From Plasmopara viticola (taxonomy: Eukaryota; Oomycota; Peronosporomycetes; Peronosporales; Peronosporaceae), in contig MBPM02000102.1 of assembly GCA_001695595.3 (NCBI GenBank), forward strand, positions 124,001 to 188,000: a DNA stretch of 64,000 bases, read 5' to 3'. The notes under the pieces are model-generated. The model was not told the origin of the DNA and searched no databases. It worked only from the letters and a program-made list of their open reading frames with translations. Positions 1 through 10,335 of this stretch are shown piece after piece (positions within the stretch are counted from its first letter, which is position 1; every line of letters starts with the position of its first letter). The translations under genes and the position numbers were made by a program.

Positions 1-3000
1 TGAATGCGAAGTGGTGCCAGTCTTGTATTCGATTTGTCACCTCGGCTTGTGAATTTTCAGTAGAAATTTTGTTGGTGGAGCGAGCAGGCCTTAAGTCATC
101 GATCGCTATTTCGTCAAAAACGACTGATGTTCGATTAATACTGGAATTCATGCTGGGCCCTGAATTTACAGCCCCGGTATGGAAACAAAGAAGACCTGTT
201 GAGTGCTCGAAGAATGCGCGTGTGTAGCTACCAGAGGTCTCTAATGAGTAAATCGAGACAATGCACGCGGAACCTTCCTCTGCTTCACTTAATGTATCCC
301 TGTGGATAGTGATGTCAGCGCTACTTGCAACACCAAACGCACTCAGCACCGCATTGTTTAAATTCACATCACCGTTCAGCACACTTTGATCAATTATCTT
401 ATTGAAGTTATGGCACTGTTCCAATGCATGCCACCACCTTTTCATCATCGCTGAATCAGCACAGCTAGCTCGAAAAGTTCGTGCGTCTGACACAAATGAC
501 CATTCCAATGGACCCGTTCGAGCAACATTGGTCACATCAAATTCGCCGATAGAAGTGTCATGGTCAGTCGCTCGATCTTTTGATGCAAACAGCTTTAAAA
601 TTGCACCTTCCAAGACCCCATATACATTTCTTCGTTCCTCGTGATTACCCTCCGGAACGAAACATAAGTCGCCTTCACACAATGGATGTAACGGCGTCGT
701 TGCTTTCGTTCTTAATGCCGAGCTCTTTGCGAAATCATGAGCACCTGAGGCAGGGAACCGAAGCCAGCACGAGAATGAGTATCCCGATGACGGGGGCCAC
801 GTTCGGTTAGTACTATTCACAATATGCACATATTGCCCAGTCTGTCCAGATCCTTGTGGTTTACCCACAGAAATATGGCGGACAACAGGAATCTTCAGTA
901 GACGCTGAAGCAAAAGCAGCCCCGTCTCTACAATTACATTGTCTAATGTCTCCTCTTTGGAAGAAGAAATGCAGTCATTGTTCAAAAGCTTTGGCATTAC
1001 TCTGCCCACCAGTCTGAGAACATGATGCGATTGCGGAATCGAAAGATCCTCTTCCAGCACAATTGCCGTTATCCAATTCAATAAGTGTCGATTAAGCGGA
1101 TCCTTTGCATCTTTAATTTTGTCAATAATATTCGAATTATTCATCCAATCGAATACTCCGGCTCGTACAAGACGTATGGCCCTCTCCTTTCTAGATATCA
1201 GACTTGCATCGCTTTTACATTCCAGCATTGCATACAACTTTAACATTGTGTCGATGGCGATACGCTCAGGCAAATTAATCAGTAATTGAAAAAAAATATA
1301 GACAGCGTCGCCGTTCAGTATTTCAATGTGGACGGTGCCACTTGCGATAAGGTCAAATACTCGTTGCAATATCAGTTCTCTTTTGCTCGTTTGCATATAG
1401 CCAGATGTAACAATGCAGCTTGTGATGGTCACATACCCGTTAATAGACTTGAAGTACTCAACATTGTCATTCTGACCAAGTCGCTGATCAAGAGACATAT
1501 TAAATAATTCCAGCACGACGTCCATCATCTGAAACACACTGTCTTTTGACTCACTATTCGCAAGCATATTCTCAGATAAAAACAGCGCAATTAAATTTTC
1601 ATATCCCTGACATCGCCTCCACGGTGCTGCAGCTGCTGGTCCACCTGCCTTGAGTATATCCATCAAAACGTAAAGTAGGGCTTGTTGTCGCCAAGCGAAT
1701 CCATGAAAGCGCTTTAGCAATCCTAAAATTGCGCCAATGTCCAACTCCACCCCACTCTGTAGCAATGGCAGCTGGCTTGCTCTTTCGTGGCTACTTGTAT
1801 CTTGTAGAATCATTGCAAGCTCTGTGAATGAAGACATGACAGAAAATACTTCCAAATGCGAGCGATCCTCCTTAACGATGTCAAACGGGGTAACTACGGC
1901 ATCGCACGAAACGATTACCTCAGTTATAACGTATAGTGATTGATGTGCAAGCGATTGTCTAAAGCGAGCAGATTCCTGCATATTATGGCGCAGCATCAAG
2001 CAAAGTAGATTTCCGTACACATCAAGCTGAGGCTTCAAGACCGCCAGAGCTCTTTGTTTTATCAGAGTGTCGGTTTCCGGAATCGCAATCAAGCAAGTGG
2101 CAATTTGATCCAACCACACGTAAATTCCGCGATCCATCAGTCCAAACGCACTAATTTCTTGTTTATAGCTGTCCATCTCTGAATTTCGCAGGACTTTTAT
2201 CAATAACTCACACATTAAATTTGAAAGCGTTGGCATCGTTCCTACCCCAAACGCTAACAGCATAGTTTCAAGAGTAGCTGCTGATGAGATTTGACCCTCG
2301 CTCATTCCTTTTGCATTTTCACTGTTTGTGATTTTACCAATGGGATCGTAGGCAATTAGCAATCCGCACACAACCGACAATATGTTGTGAGAAAGAGGGT
2401 CATCGGGTTGTGCAGCACAGCAGACGTATTCCACGATACGCAAGATCATCACTTGTGCGTCGTAAAAAGTTGTGCATGGTAGCTTGGTCAATAGTAACGC
2501 TAGTGTTCGAGTTTTGGGCTCAAGAAAAACGAAATTATCGTAGTCGCTGGTGTATGTTTGTAAAATTTGGGTGAGCAATTGCAAAATCAAATGTTCATTC
2601 CGACGATGGGTCATAGTATTTGAATCTAAAGCTGGCTCTGCCTTGAGCGGTATATCAGTAATATATTTTAGCAGCAAGTCTCTCATAGTTGAAAAAGCGT
2701 AAACATTTCTTGCTTCTAAAGAAAGTAAAACAGACTCCCCGTCGCTGCTACCCGATGTTCGAGAGCCAAGTGGCATAAGTAAAGTCAGCACATTCAGTAA
2801 AGCAGGAATCTGTTCCTCACTGCACGTATCCAGAAGACGTAATAATAATTTGTATCCACCCGCACCCTGAAATGCTTCTAAAAGCACAGTCGAAAAGCGG
2901 TATGTCTTTTCCAGGACATAAACAAGGGTGCCAAGACCACTTCGCACATCATAAGAGGGTAGACAAAACATCTCTGGCAAAGTCGATGAATCCCGCTCTG

Positions 3001-4408
3001 AACTGCTATGATAATCATCATCAATTGGCAGATTAAGGGGAGACATCGGAGAGTTGGCATCTTCACGATCACGATCACTTGCATTGCTGCTATTACGTGT
3101 GAGTCCGAGGGCCTCGCTGACAGCAGCTGCAGCCGCCAAGTCGTCGATACCAGTCAGGCTGCTAGCTTGATGATATCGATCTGAGGTGAGATGCATGAAG
3201 TTTTGCAATGCTCGCTCTGCCGTATCGAGCGTAGTGGGAGTAGCTAGCGTATAAAGGTCCATACGCTCGACCGTCTTAGCAATAACATCACAATCTAGCA
3301 GGTACCATGTAAGCCCTGCGTTGAAGTTGCGTTCGGGAACCGCCATGAGCGCACGGCTGCAATAGTCGCGAATAAAAATCGCCATGGAAGGATATTCCTC
3401 AGCTGTCAATGCGATTAAATTTGGTACTTCGCACCGAAACTCTTCCATCAGCTTTTCATTTGATGCGATAGCGACAACACACTTCATTAATAACTCAAGT
3501 GACGAGATCATTTCTTTAAAAAATCCCCACTCGACACTTGGCAGCGTAGCAGAATTAAAAGCTGATCGTGCATGCTTGTCCTGGCTTCGATCTTGACTCT
3601 GCCTAACCATGCTGCCCAGCTCCTCCTTCACGGCAAGCACTTGCATTTTTTCTGCAAAATCTAGCGCTAGCGACGGGAATGCTGTCTGCTCACACAATGC
3701 TAGTCCCAGTGGGCACGAAAAAAATTGCATCAATACATTTAACGACAGTTCATCTAGATACGGCACTCGGTGCAAGAGTTAGAAGCCCAAGAGAAACTTC
3801 AAAGTCATCGATAAATCAACCAACACACCTGACTGCTGCAGGTACTTGGCCACCGCCTCATTTACAAAGTCACGTATATCTTTTAAGCATTGACCGTGCT
3901 CTTCTGCATTCAGAATGTTGGCGATGCTGATCATTATCAGCTCGAAAAGATGTCAAGTTTCTCGCATGTTATTCTACTCCTAGAGACACGTACAATGCCT
4001 TTACATGCGTCGCTACGCCTCGCAGCACTGCGTCGACAGACTTCATCGTTTTCTGGAAAGGTTGCAATAAATGGGCATGTTTAACGAAAAAACCTTTACA
4101 AATCAAGGAGATTGCTAATTACGCACTAGGTCGGCGGGAATGGGTTCCGAGTGCGTCAATGAGGGCAGCAAGAAGCCTTCCGAGTACTTTGAATTCGGTA
4201 TATTCGACACAACATCATCTGATGCTGCAGGTTTTGATGCTGCACGGACGGATTCGGTCGAATGGGTGCGCGTAAAGATGCTGCCTAGGAACTTTTTCAT
4301 GATGAGTCGCGCAACCCGATGCCATAATGCGGGCTTAGTTACGTGTACCCCACGCAAGTCGGTTATACTTAATTCGACATAAAGATTCATATTTGAAAAC
4401 AGCGTCAT
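1..4408 (-). CDS. BEACH-family (neurobeachin/LvsA/SPIRRIG-like) giant scaffold protein, N-terminal part, open at left edge
   Basis: Reading the minus strand by hand gives one stop-free frame from 3765 down to base 1, with no stop before the window ends, so the gene continues outside. Three short GT-AG introns link it upstream: exons 4408-4127, 4052-4005, 3940-3829 and 3765-1; introns of 74, 64 and 63 nt, all in phase. This gives about 1,400 residues. Most is helical, HEAT/armadillo-like, with acidic/serine linkers. Near 800 lies WPPSSGYSFSCWLRF, the hallmark start of the ConA-like domain of BEACH proteins; near 15 lies its WHHFAF strand. Between them (about 630-400) a PH-like segment ends in MMKRWWHAL. 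The PH-BEACH and WD40 regions should follow outside the window. Family members act in vesicle fusion/fission and lysosome traffic. The first ATG is at 4408; the methionine of MKKFLGSIF is an alternative start. The BEACH domain itself is not seen, so the family call rests on the ConA hallmark and architecture. Confidence 0.8.
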
Positions 4409-4456
4409 TTTGCTAACCAAAATAATGCTAATATAGTTGTGATATTTGCATTAACG

Positions 4457-4469
4457 ATCAATAGAGGTA
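4457..4469. repeat. Target-site duplication, left copy (LINE derivative, copy 1)
   Basis: The 13-bp sequence ATCAATAGAGGTA occurs here and again at 5614-5626, exactly bracketing the LINE derivative. This marks both ends of the insertion. The left copy borders the microsatellite-like 3' tail and lies about 50 bp upstream of the BEACH ATG. Confidence 0.85.
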
Positions 4470-5613
4470 ATGTAATGTAATGTATTACGTTATCGCGTTG
4501 CCAAGGTATGCACGTGCTAGGCTCAGTCTGGCTAGTCCACGGCATAGAGTGGTGTCCGCATACGTCGAGTCTCGTTCGGCGGGCAGTGCATCCAGCACCG
4601 AGGTCGTATGAGTCTTCCATTTCTTTCGGTCTTGTGCAAGGGTACGTACCACTTCGAGGTCTTGTGCTGTCCGGAGTCGAAGGCCGGAGCCACGGGAAAC
4701 AAAATTGTGGTCGAGTGTCGAGGGGAGCGTGGTGCGGGGACGTCCGCGCCATTTTGCTGCGGTGAAGAAGAAGTAGGCACGCATCTGGAGGTTAGCTGGA
4801 ATGTCGGGATTGCGGCGAAGTACATGGCCAAACAGGCGCCAGCGAGCTTGTGTCAGTCGTAGTCTCAGCGGCCGCTCATCACAGAGGTCGTAGAGTCTTG
4901 CATTCGAAATGGGTCGGGGGTAGCGATAGCCAAGAGCGTGGCGAAGCTGGCGGCGATGGAAACTCTCGAGGCCGTGGAGCTCTGACTTGGTAAGAGCCCA
5001 GTTGTACAGCAGAATCGGTAGAACGTAGGTGTTGTACAATCGAATGCGTGTCTTGGGTGAGATGAACGTGGGGCGGAGCCAGACGGACCAGAGGCGGTGG
5101 AGCGCGAGGGTGGCCAGGGACTTGCGTCGGGATAGATCTTTAATATCGCCGAAGAGTGTTCCGAGCTTCTTAGTGTGGTGCCAGGTTTCTTCTCGGGATC
5201 GGGCGTGTCGAGTGGCGCCCGACGGGTTGCAGTGGCGGCGGATTTCGGTGACTTCGGTCTTGGCTTCGTTTTTTTTTAGGGTTACAAGGAAGTCATCAAT
5301 GCGGTGCTCACCTCTATCGTAAATCTTGGTTTCTCGGAGGCCAAGATATCGACGCGGTAGCGCCGGAGATCTTCGGGGAGTGTTACGTGCTTCTTGCGCT
5401 TCGAACCTAGAGAATTCACATTAAAGGAGCCAATCCGGATGCGGTTGGCGCGATTAAGGGCGTGGAAGGGGGTTTGGCCTGGTGCTGGAGACCGTCGCGT
5501 CGAGGGTGAGACTCGTTAGAGACCTGCAGATGCCCAAGAGCACCTGCCCGAAGCGCGCGAGCATTAAGCCCCCGCACTTGGAAGGAGGGCGTCACCCCAA
5601 CCTTTTCCGAAAA
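4470..5613 (-). mobile_element. Compact non-autonomous LINE derivative, copy 1 (endonuclease start joined to RT end)
   Basis: On the minus strand the element starts with a GC-rich leader (5613-5443). It then encodes RIRIGSFNVNSL, the usual opening of an AP-type (EEP) LINE endonuclease, up to about IDDFLV (near 5285). This passes directly into TLKKNEAKTEVTEI, resembling RT block D/E, and on through the RT thumb and C-terminal region (YVLPILLYNWALTKSE, WRLFGHVLRR) to about 4485. The endonuclease body and the RT catalytic core are missing. A 1-base deletion near 5348 breaks the frame relative to copy 2. The 3' end is a TACATT-type tail (4470-4490). Flanking 13-bp direct repeats show a complete insertion by target-primed reverse transcription. 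The same internal junction occurs in copy 2 (60935-62176), so this is a family, not a one-off deletion. Confidence 0.85.
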
Positions 5614-5626
5614 ATCAATAGAGGTA
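5614..5626. repeat. Target-site duplication, right copy (LINE derivative, copy 1)
   Basis: Exact 13-bp match to 4457-4469, adjoining the 5' end of the LINE derivative. The element therefore sits in the intergenic region between the divergent BEACH and zinc-finger/dehydrogenase-like genes. Confidence 0.85.
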
Positions 5627-5705
5627 GTAATGATAATTATACTCTATTTTTTGTAAAATCTCTACTTGGCTACATTTAATGCAGCCATGTCAGCGACTGA
5701 TTTGA

Positions 5706-7400
5706 ATGCTTAGCATAGTCAACGCATCTTTGATGGCGGACGAAACGGAGGTTGAGACGGTAATTCGAATCCACGCTGTAGACATTTGCGACTTGTATCC
5801 GGATCGGTCCCCAGAGGATGCGAGATCGCGCGTGTGTTTGCTGTGCGGTGCGAGGCTTAAAGACAAGACGCATAGCCTCACGCGGCATTTAGAGCGACAC
5901 CACGCCGGGGCACTGCTGCAACTACTTGAGCAGCAAAGTTCAGTATCGCAGAGAGCACTTGCGTCCGAAAGCGAGATTGTACAGCATGAAAAGTCCACAG
6001 AAGGCTCCGAGTTTAAGGCTGAAGACGCCAAGCTAGCCCTCGCCAGATGGCTTGCACAAGAGCAGCTACCAGTTGACTTGATCGAAAAGGCTGGCTTCCA
6101 ACAATTTATTGAAGCGCTTAATGAACTTTTCAGTCTGCCAACGAAAGGAGAATTGCGCAAATTGCTGAACACATTGATGAGCGGAACAGATGGCAGCAAA
6201 TCGATCGTCGACCGAAATACGATAGCGAACGGTGACGTTTTGTTACCGGTGGACATGCTGGCGCTAAAAGCTACGTGTCGTTGCAGTGACGATGTGCCAC
6301 TTGTCTCGTGTAGTCGTATTGCGTGTGCTTGTGTCGCTAGTGGTGAAGTCAAAGTGAAAGTATTACGAGCAGCAGCGTCACTGCTTGATGCTCAAACTTG
6401 CCAAGGCAAAGTTTTGGGCAGAAATGGCGTACTGGGCAAGACTTTTGTTGGAACCGTCAGTGAGATGCAGTCGCGTGTGTCAAATAAAAATGACGCAATG
6501 AATGAGGTAGACGTTATCAGGATGTTTGACAGGGTCGTTTCATCGCCGTTTACTGAGCCTGTCAGACAGGAGCAGCATGCGAACGGTCATCAGAATCATC
6601 AAAATGGTCACAATTTTCCTCAATTTAATGATCGTGGTCCTTCATGCATCGGTGTAAGTGCGTCCAGCGGTGCTCTTGCCGAGTACATCGTGCTGCCAAT
6701 ATCGAATCTGTCTGTAATCCCTGCGGCCATCCCTGACGACCTGGCACTCTTATCCGATGACATGACTATTGTTCTCTCTATAGCTAGCGAGTTGCAGCGG
6801 CGACAATCATTGAATGTTGCGATTCTAACGGATGGACCATCGACAATCGTTTCAAATTTACTAATGCGGTATTTGCATCAAGCCATGCTGCTCGCTCCAC
6901 AAAATCTCCATGTGTTCTCGACGTACGCTGCCAGCTCTTCGGTGTGGTCACAGCATGCCTCTCTCGTTTCTCTTGATTTTTATCGGCCAGAAGTTGTGGC
7001 CGAAGTGATGGAGCGGCAAACCGAATTAGCGCTGGACGCCATCGTGGATCTCATTGGCTCTGAAGCTTCGACCGTATTTGCCACAGAGCTAGTGCGACCT
7101 ATGGGCTGCATTGTTCTCGCAGACAGGTCGCGACTGGAGCTGAATCCGCAAATAGCGGTTGCCATGGATATGAATAGCGTGGTTGTGAAAGAACTAGAAA
7201 TCATCAGCTTGTATGACTGCAGGAATTTTTTAAATGACGCACTACAATATTTGGCCACTCAGGCGACAAATGAACAAAGCGTTTCTGAGCTACGCGAGTG
7301 CTTGCTTAATTGTGTACAATTCTCACACGCGCTCCGCGAACTCGAGACGATCCCGGAGCGAGCTCTTGAAGCACGGTATCTTCAAGTAAAGCTCACTTGA
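5706..7400 (+). CDS. C2H2/BED-like zinc finger fused to a degenerate medium-chain dehydrogenase (MDR/zinc-ADH-like) domain
   Basis: Single-exon 564-residue protein; a second in-frame ATG at 5733 (MADETEVETVIR) is an equally good start. Residues 44-66 hold a finger with C44, C47, H61 and H65/H66. Residues ~80-190 are helical and unrecognised. From ~215 the order of elements matches the MDR fold: a GroES-like part containing NGVLGKTFVGTVSEM, the segment ending GALAEYIVLPISNL (~322), a Rossmann-like strand NVAILTDGPS (~369), LDAIVDLIGSEAS (~444) and a last strand with VVVKELEIISLYDC (~494). The usual catalytic Cys-Gly-Thr-Asp is replaced by ALLDAQ-type residues, the Gly-His-Glu zinc site reads G-K-T, and the dinucleotide glycine motif is poor. 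A catalytically dead, possibly regulatory protein is inferred. The MDR assignment comes from motif order, not a search. Confidence 0.65.
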   Translation: MLSIVNASLMADETEVETVIRIHAVDICDLYPDRSPEDARSRVCLLCGARLKDKTHSLTRHLERHHAGALLQLLEQQSSVSQRALASESEIVQHEKSTEGSEFKAEDAKLALARWLAQEQLPVDLIEKAGFQQFIEALNELFSLPTKGELRKLLNTLMSGTDGSKSIVDRNTIANGDVLLPVDMLALKATCRCSDDVPLVSCSRIACACVASGEVKVKVLRAAASLLDAQTCQGKVLGRNGVLGKTFVGTVSEMQSRVSNKNDAMNEVDVIRMFDRVVSSPFTEPVRQEQHANGHQNHQNGHNFPQFNDRGPSCIGVSASSGALAEYIVLPISNLSVIPAAIPDDLALLSDDMTIVLSIASELQRRQSLNVAILTDGPSTIVSNLLMRYLHQAMLLAPQNLHVFSTYAASSSVWSQHASLVSLDFYRPEVVAEVMERQTELALDAIVDLIGSEASTVFATELVRPMGCIVLADRSRLELNPQIAVAMDMNSVVVKELEIISLYDCRNFLNDALQYLATQATNEQSVSELRECLLNCVQFSHALRELETIPERALEARYLQVKLT

Positions 7401-7468
7401 TCAAGTACGATCGGATATTTTTTTTAATCTTAGGATACTGAAGTAGAAGTATTAAAAAATAGACGTTA

Positions 7469-8134
7469 TTATAGCTTCGAGCGATATCGCTTAAAAGATT
7501 GCTGTAGACCCGCGCCTTGCTTGATATCGTTTGCAACTTTGTTGTCCTGCTCTTCAATAATTTCCGCTTTAGCTGCAATCTCAGCAGCATGTTCAATAGG
7601 GACGACAATTACGCCATTGATATCGCCTCTAATAATATCGCTGCTGCGCACAACGCACCCTCCAACCTCAACAGGACAATTAATGTTTACAACTGCCGAA
7701 GTGCCTCGTTGTCCATGAACTGAAGTGTTTCGAGAAAAAACTGGAAAGCGCATCGAACTGATCTCTTGTATATCGCGCACTCGTCCGTCAGTAACGACAC
7801 CAGCAGCACCGCGAGCCTTGGAAGCGGAGGCCAGCAAACCGCCGAAGACACCGGATGTACTACTTGTGGGGGCACTTATGACAATAATTTGCCCCGATTC
7901 GATCATATCCACGTAATGGAATGACAGTTTTTTTACTGCAGGGCCTGTGGCAGGCACGACTTGCACCGTGAATGCAGGTCCACAGATGTTTATGGTCAGT
8001 GGGGCGGAAATACCGCGCACAAGAGACACGTCCACGATGTGGCCCTGAATTTTCATACTAGCCATGGCATCGGCTATGGCGCAGACGGAGAGCTTGGCTA
8101 AACGCTGCTGCACATCGGAGGATGCGGCGGCCAT
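7469..8134 (-). CDS. RraA-like protein / 4-hydroxy-4-methyl-2-oxoglutarate aldolase family
   Basis: 221 residues from the ATG at 8134. The frame stays open a little further upstream but without another ATG, and the family normally begins close to this point. Members form trimers or hexamers; those with a complete metal motif cleave 4-hydroxy-4-methyl-2-oxoglutarate or decarboxylate oxaloacetate using a divalent metal, whereas bacterial RraA binds RNase E. The aldolase motif G-X20-R-D-X2-E/D is complete: G99, R120, D121 and E124, within GGLLASASKARGAAGVVTDG followed by RVRDIQE. This favours an enzyme over an RraA-type inhibitor. There is no evident signal peptide or membrane span, so a cytosolic role is likely. 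The gene converges on the zinc-finger/dehydrogenase-like gene, leaving only 68 bp between the two stop codons. Confidence 0.85.
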   Translation of the reverse strand: MAAASSDVQQRLAKLSVCAIADAMASMKIQGHIVDVSLVRGISAPLTINICGPAFTVQVVPATGPAVKKLSFHYVDMIESGQIIVISAPTSSTSGVFGGLLASASKARGAAGVVTDGRVRDIQEISSMRFPVFSRNTSVHGQRGTSAVVNINCPVEVGGCVVRSSDIIRGDINGVIVVPIEHAAEIAAKAEIIEEQDNKVANDIKQGAGLQQSFKRYRSKL

Positions 8135-8483
8135 AATGCGTACAATGCAGTTATTGTTTGACTCGATAGTATTGATCGGCTTCAAGAGGGCATCAATTTA
8201 AGGCATATCAAAGTTGAACATTACTACAACGTGCTTTTCGAAAGCTGATAAATAGTCCTTTAACATTTTAATTCAGTTAAAAGTCGTCTTATTCGATAAT
8301 TATCGAGCGGGTCTGGCTTATATTTGCTGTTAAGTGCTAGAGCTATTTGTCGGAGACGGCAAGACGATCACCATGCATAGCCATCAAACGCCGTCGAGCA
8401 GAAGATGAGAGGCCCTCGCAACCAATTGGACCGTCTACCAGCTGCTTCGACGTTGTAGCAATAATAACCTTCGTCTCATTAAT

Positions 8484-9984
8484 CTATTCCGTCAATTCAT
8501 CAATCAAATGATTTGGAGAGCAACGATAGCGAAGCTGCTTAAAGTTCTTCATTATCATCGCCTTGTATTTGGTGATGTCAGCGTCCTTTCCGGCCACAAC
8601 TTTCACGTGAAGCTTTAATGTTTTTGTAGATTCTTGCTGTTCGGAAACGCTAATCGGTACTGCCGGTAGCACTCTAACAATTCCTTATAAAGAACGCAAT
8701 TGTTTTCTTTCAAATGTTTTCTGGTCATAATCAAAAAAAAAAATCGAACTTCACTTACAAGAAAGTTATTACTCTGATGACTTGCGAAACAACACACCTC
8801 TAAAGTGTGCTTTCGTACTTGTTCACCATCTCTGGAGCGGCGAAGCTCTTCGTAAGTACCGAGACATGTTCCTTAAGCTGGCAGATCTCTTTTTCCTTCT
8901 TTAATCGATACACGTTGAACTGACGCGTCCAGTACCTGTCGAGCGCCTGAGTATAATAATAAACAAATAAGGCAGTCCGATCAATTTGTATAATTTTATG
9001 CACGATGACGCTTTCGTGCCTCTTTATCATTGTTTGGTAAAGCTATCTCCGTTTTGAACTCCTGCACCATTCCGACGTGCTCTTCAACAACCATGGGGCT
9101 AGCATGGCCAAGGTCGCTGAAAGTCTCATCAGCCATCTTAGCCTCTAGTCGGAAAGCACTAGATTGCTCTCCTTTATCTTGTACTGGTCTCGACATAGTT
9201 TTATCGGCCAAGCAAAATTGGTATGTCATGCTCGCCTGCTTTGTCATGGACCACAAATCATATTATTAGTAGCAAAGCTTGATAAAGTGCCTAGCTTCCA
9301 GCCTCTTTTTCTCACCCCCGCAGTTTTCATCACGTGCTTCCTATTTTGATCAAGCATAGACTTTCTCCAATTGTTCAGAATTTAGTGCTGTCAAGATGCC
9401 GCACTTGGGTCTCAAGCTGGTAAATAGTGTCCTGGGCGAGCTCGTAATCAGCTCGGAATTCACGCCTCGCCTTACCCTGAGATACCAAATCTGCCGACAT
9501 TTTTGCAACTTGGCGCCGTAGTTCTTAAGTGTCATCTGCTGCATGTTAGTTTATTTGCACCATGCCGTTTGACTTATTTTGAAGTCTTGTGTACATCTCG
9601 TTGTAGCGTATCGTCGAAATGGACTCTGCAACACCCCACCAGCTCTGTTTTTGGATTTCCTCAGCAGCAGTCTGTGTCCTCATTTCCAGCTTACCAACAC
9701 TTCGAGAGTGCTTAAGCCCGTGTTGGCTCGACTCACTCTCTTGGGTCTTTAACGCAATCCGTAGCTCAGTAAGCTCAGCGAGCACTTCTACCTCAGTGAA
9801 ACTTCACCGTTGAACAAAAGTTGTAGCTGCGACTCCAAGTAGTCGATCCGAAGAGCCATGTTGAACTTATCTCGGCAAAGTTAGTTGCATGCGGCGGAGT
9901 CTTGGCGAAGGAGCTGACCGCAAAGCCTTGCTGTTGGGCTATTTGAGTTGCTATTTTTTTGAGACGTAGATGACATTGCGACAT
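8484..9984 (-). pseudogene. Fragmented coiled-coil gene (decayed, or an unresolved multi-exon gene)
   Basis: The minus strand holds several heptad-like coding stretches in different frames. Examples are IDYLESQLQLLFNGEVS (~9845-9795), EVEVLAELTELRIAL (~9790-9745), LRRQVAKMSADLVSQGKARR (~9500-9440), RLKKEKEICQLKEHVSVL (~8910-8855) and KLHVKVVAGKDADITKYKAM (~8615-8555). At least one neighbouring pair needs a 1-base shift with no plausible splice site (near 9790). Other breaks fall near CTAAC/AG sequences that could be introns. No domain is recognised beyond coiled coil. The intact small coiled-coil gene just upstream (10336-10695) has the same strand and a similar style, so the two may be duplicates or one old gene. 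I favour a decaying gene. Confidence 0.45.
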
Positions 9985-10335
9985 TGATCGTAGTAGATGG
10001 GCGCCGATTATAAAGGAAAAAAGAAAAAAAAAGTTGAACCCGCACTGATGTCCGCACTAGTTTACCATTGCGTTCATCAAGAACGCTGAAGGAAGAGTGA
10101 AGGTCACGTTTGCCAAACTTTCGCCGACGAGATTATCTTGGACGTCAGAGCACTACTTCTATAAACACCGTCGTACTCGAAAACTGCAGTGTTCAAGCGC
10201 TGCCCAAGGCAGCATTTGTTAAATCATAAAAAGTTAAATTATGAGTCATAAATTGCTAATGTATCGAAATCAGATGCACTGAATATCCTTCACTCGTTAA
10301 ACTACCTGCTTAATCGATGCGAAAGTACGATGCTT

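Noticed and set aside
3766..3828. An in-frame TAA at 3779-3781 that would make the BEACH gene a pseudogene
   Set aside because: The stop lies in a 63-nt segment with GTGTGT donor, TTCTAAC branch-like site and AG acceptor whose removal keeps the frame, so an intron is the simpler reading.
5690..6352. A 220-codon minus-strand frame
   Set aside because: Antisense to the zinc-finger/dehydrogenase-like gene, with no motif.
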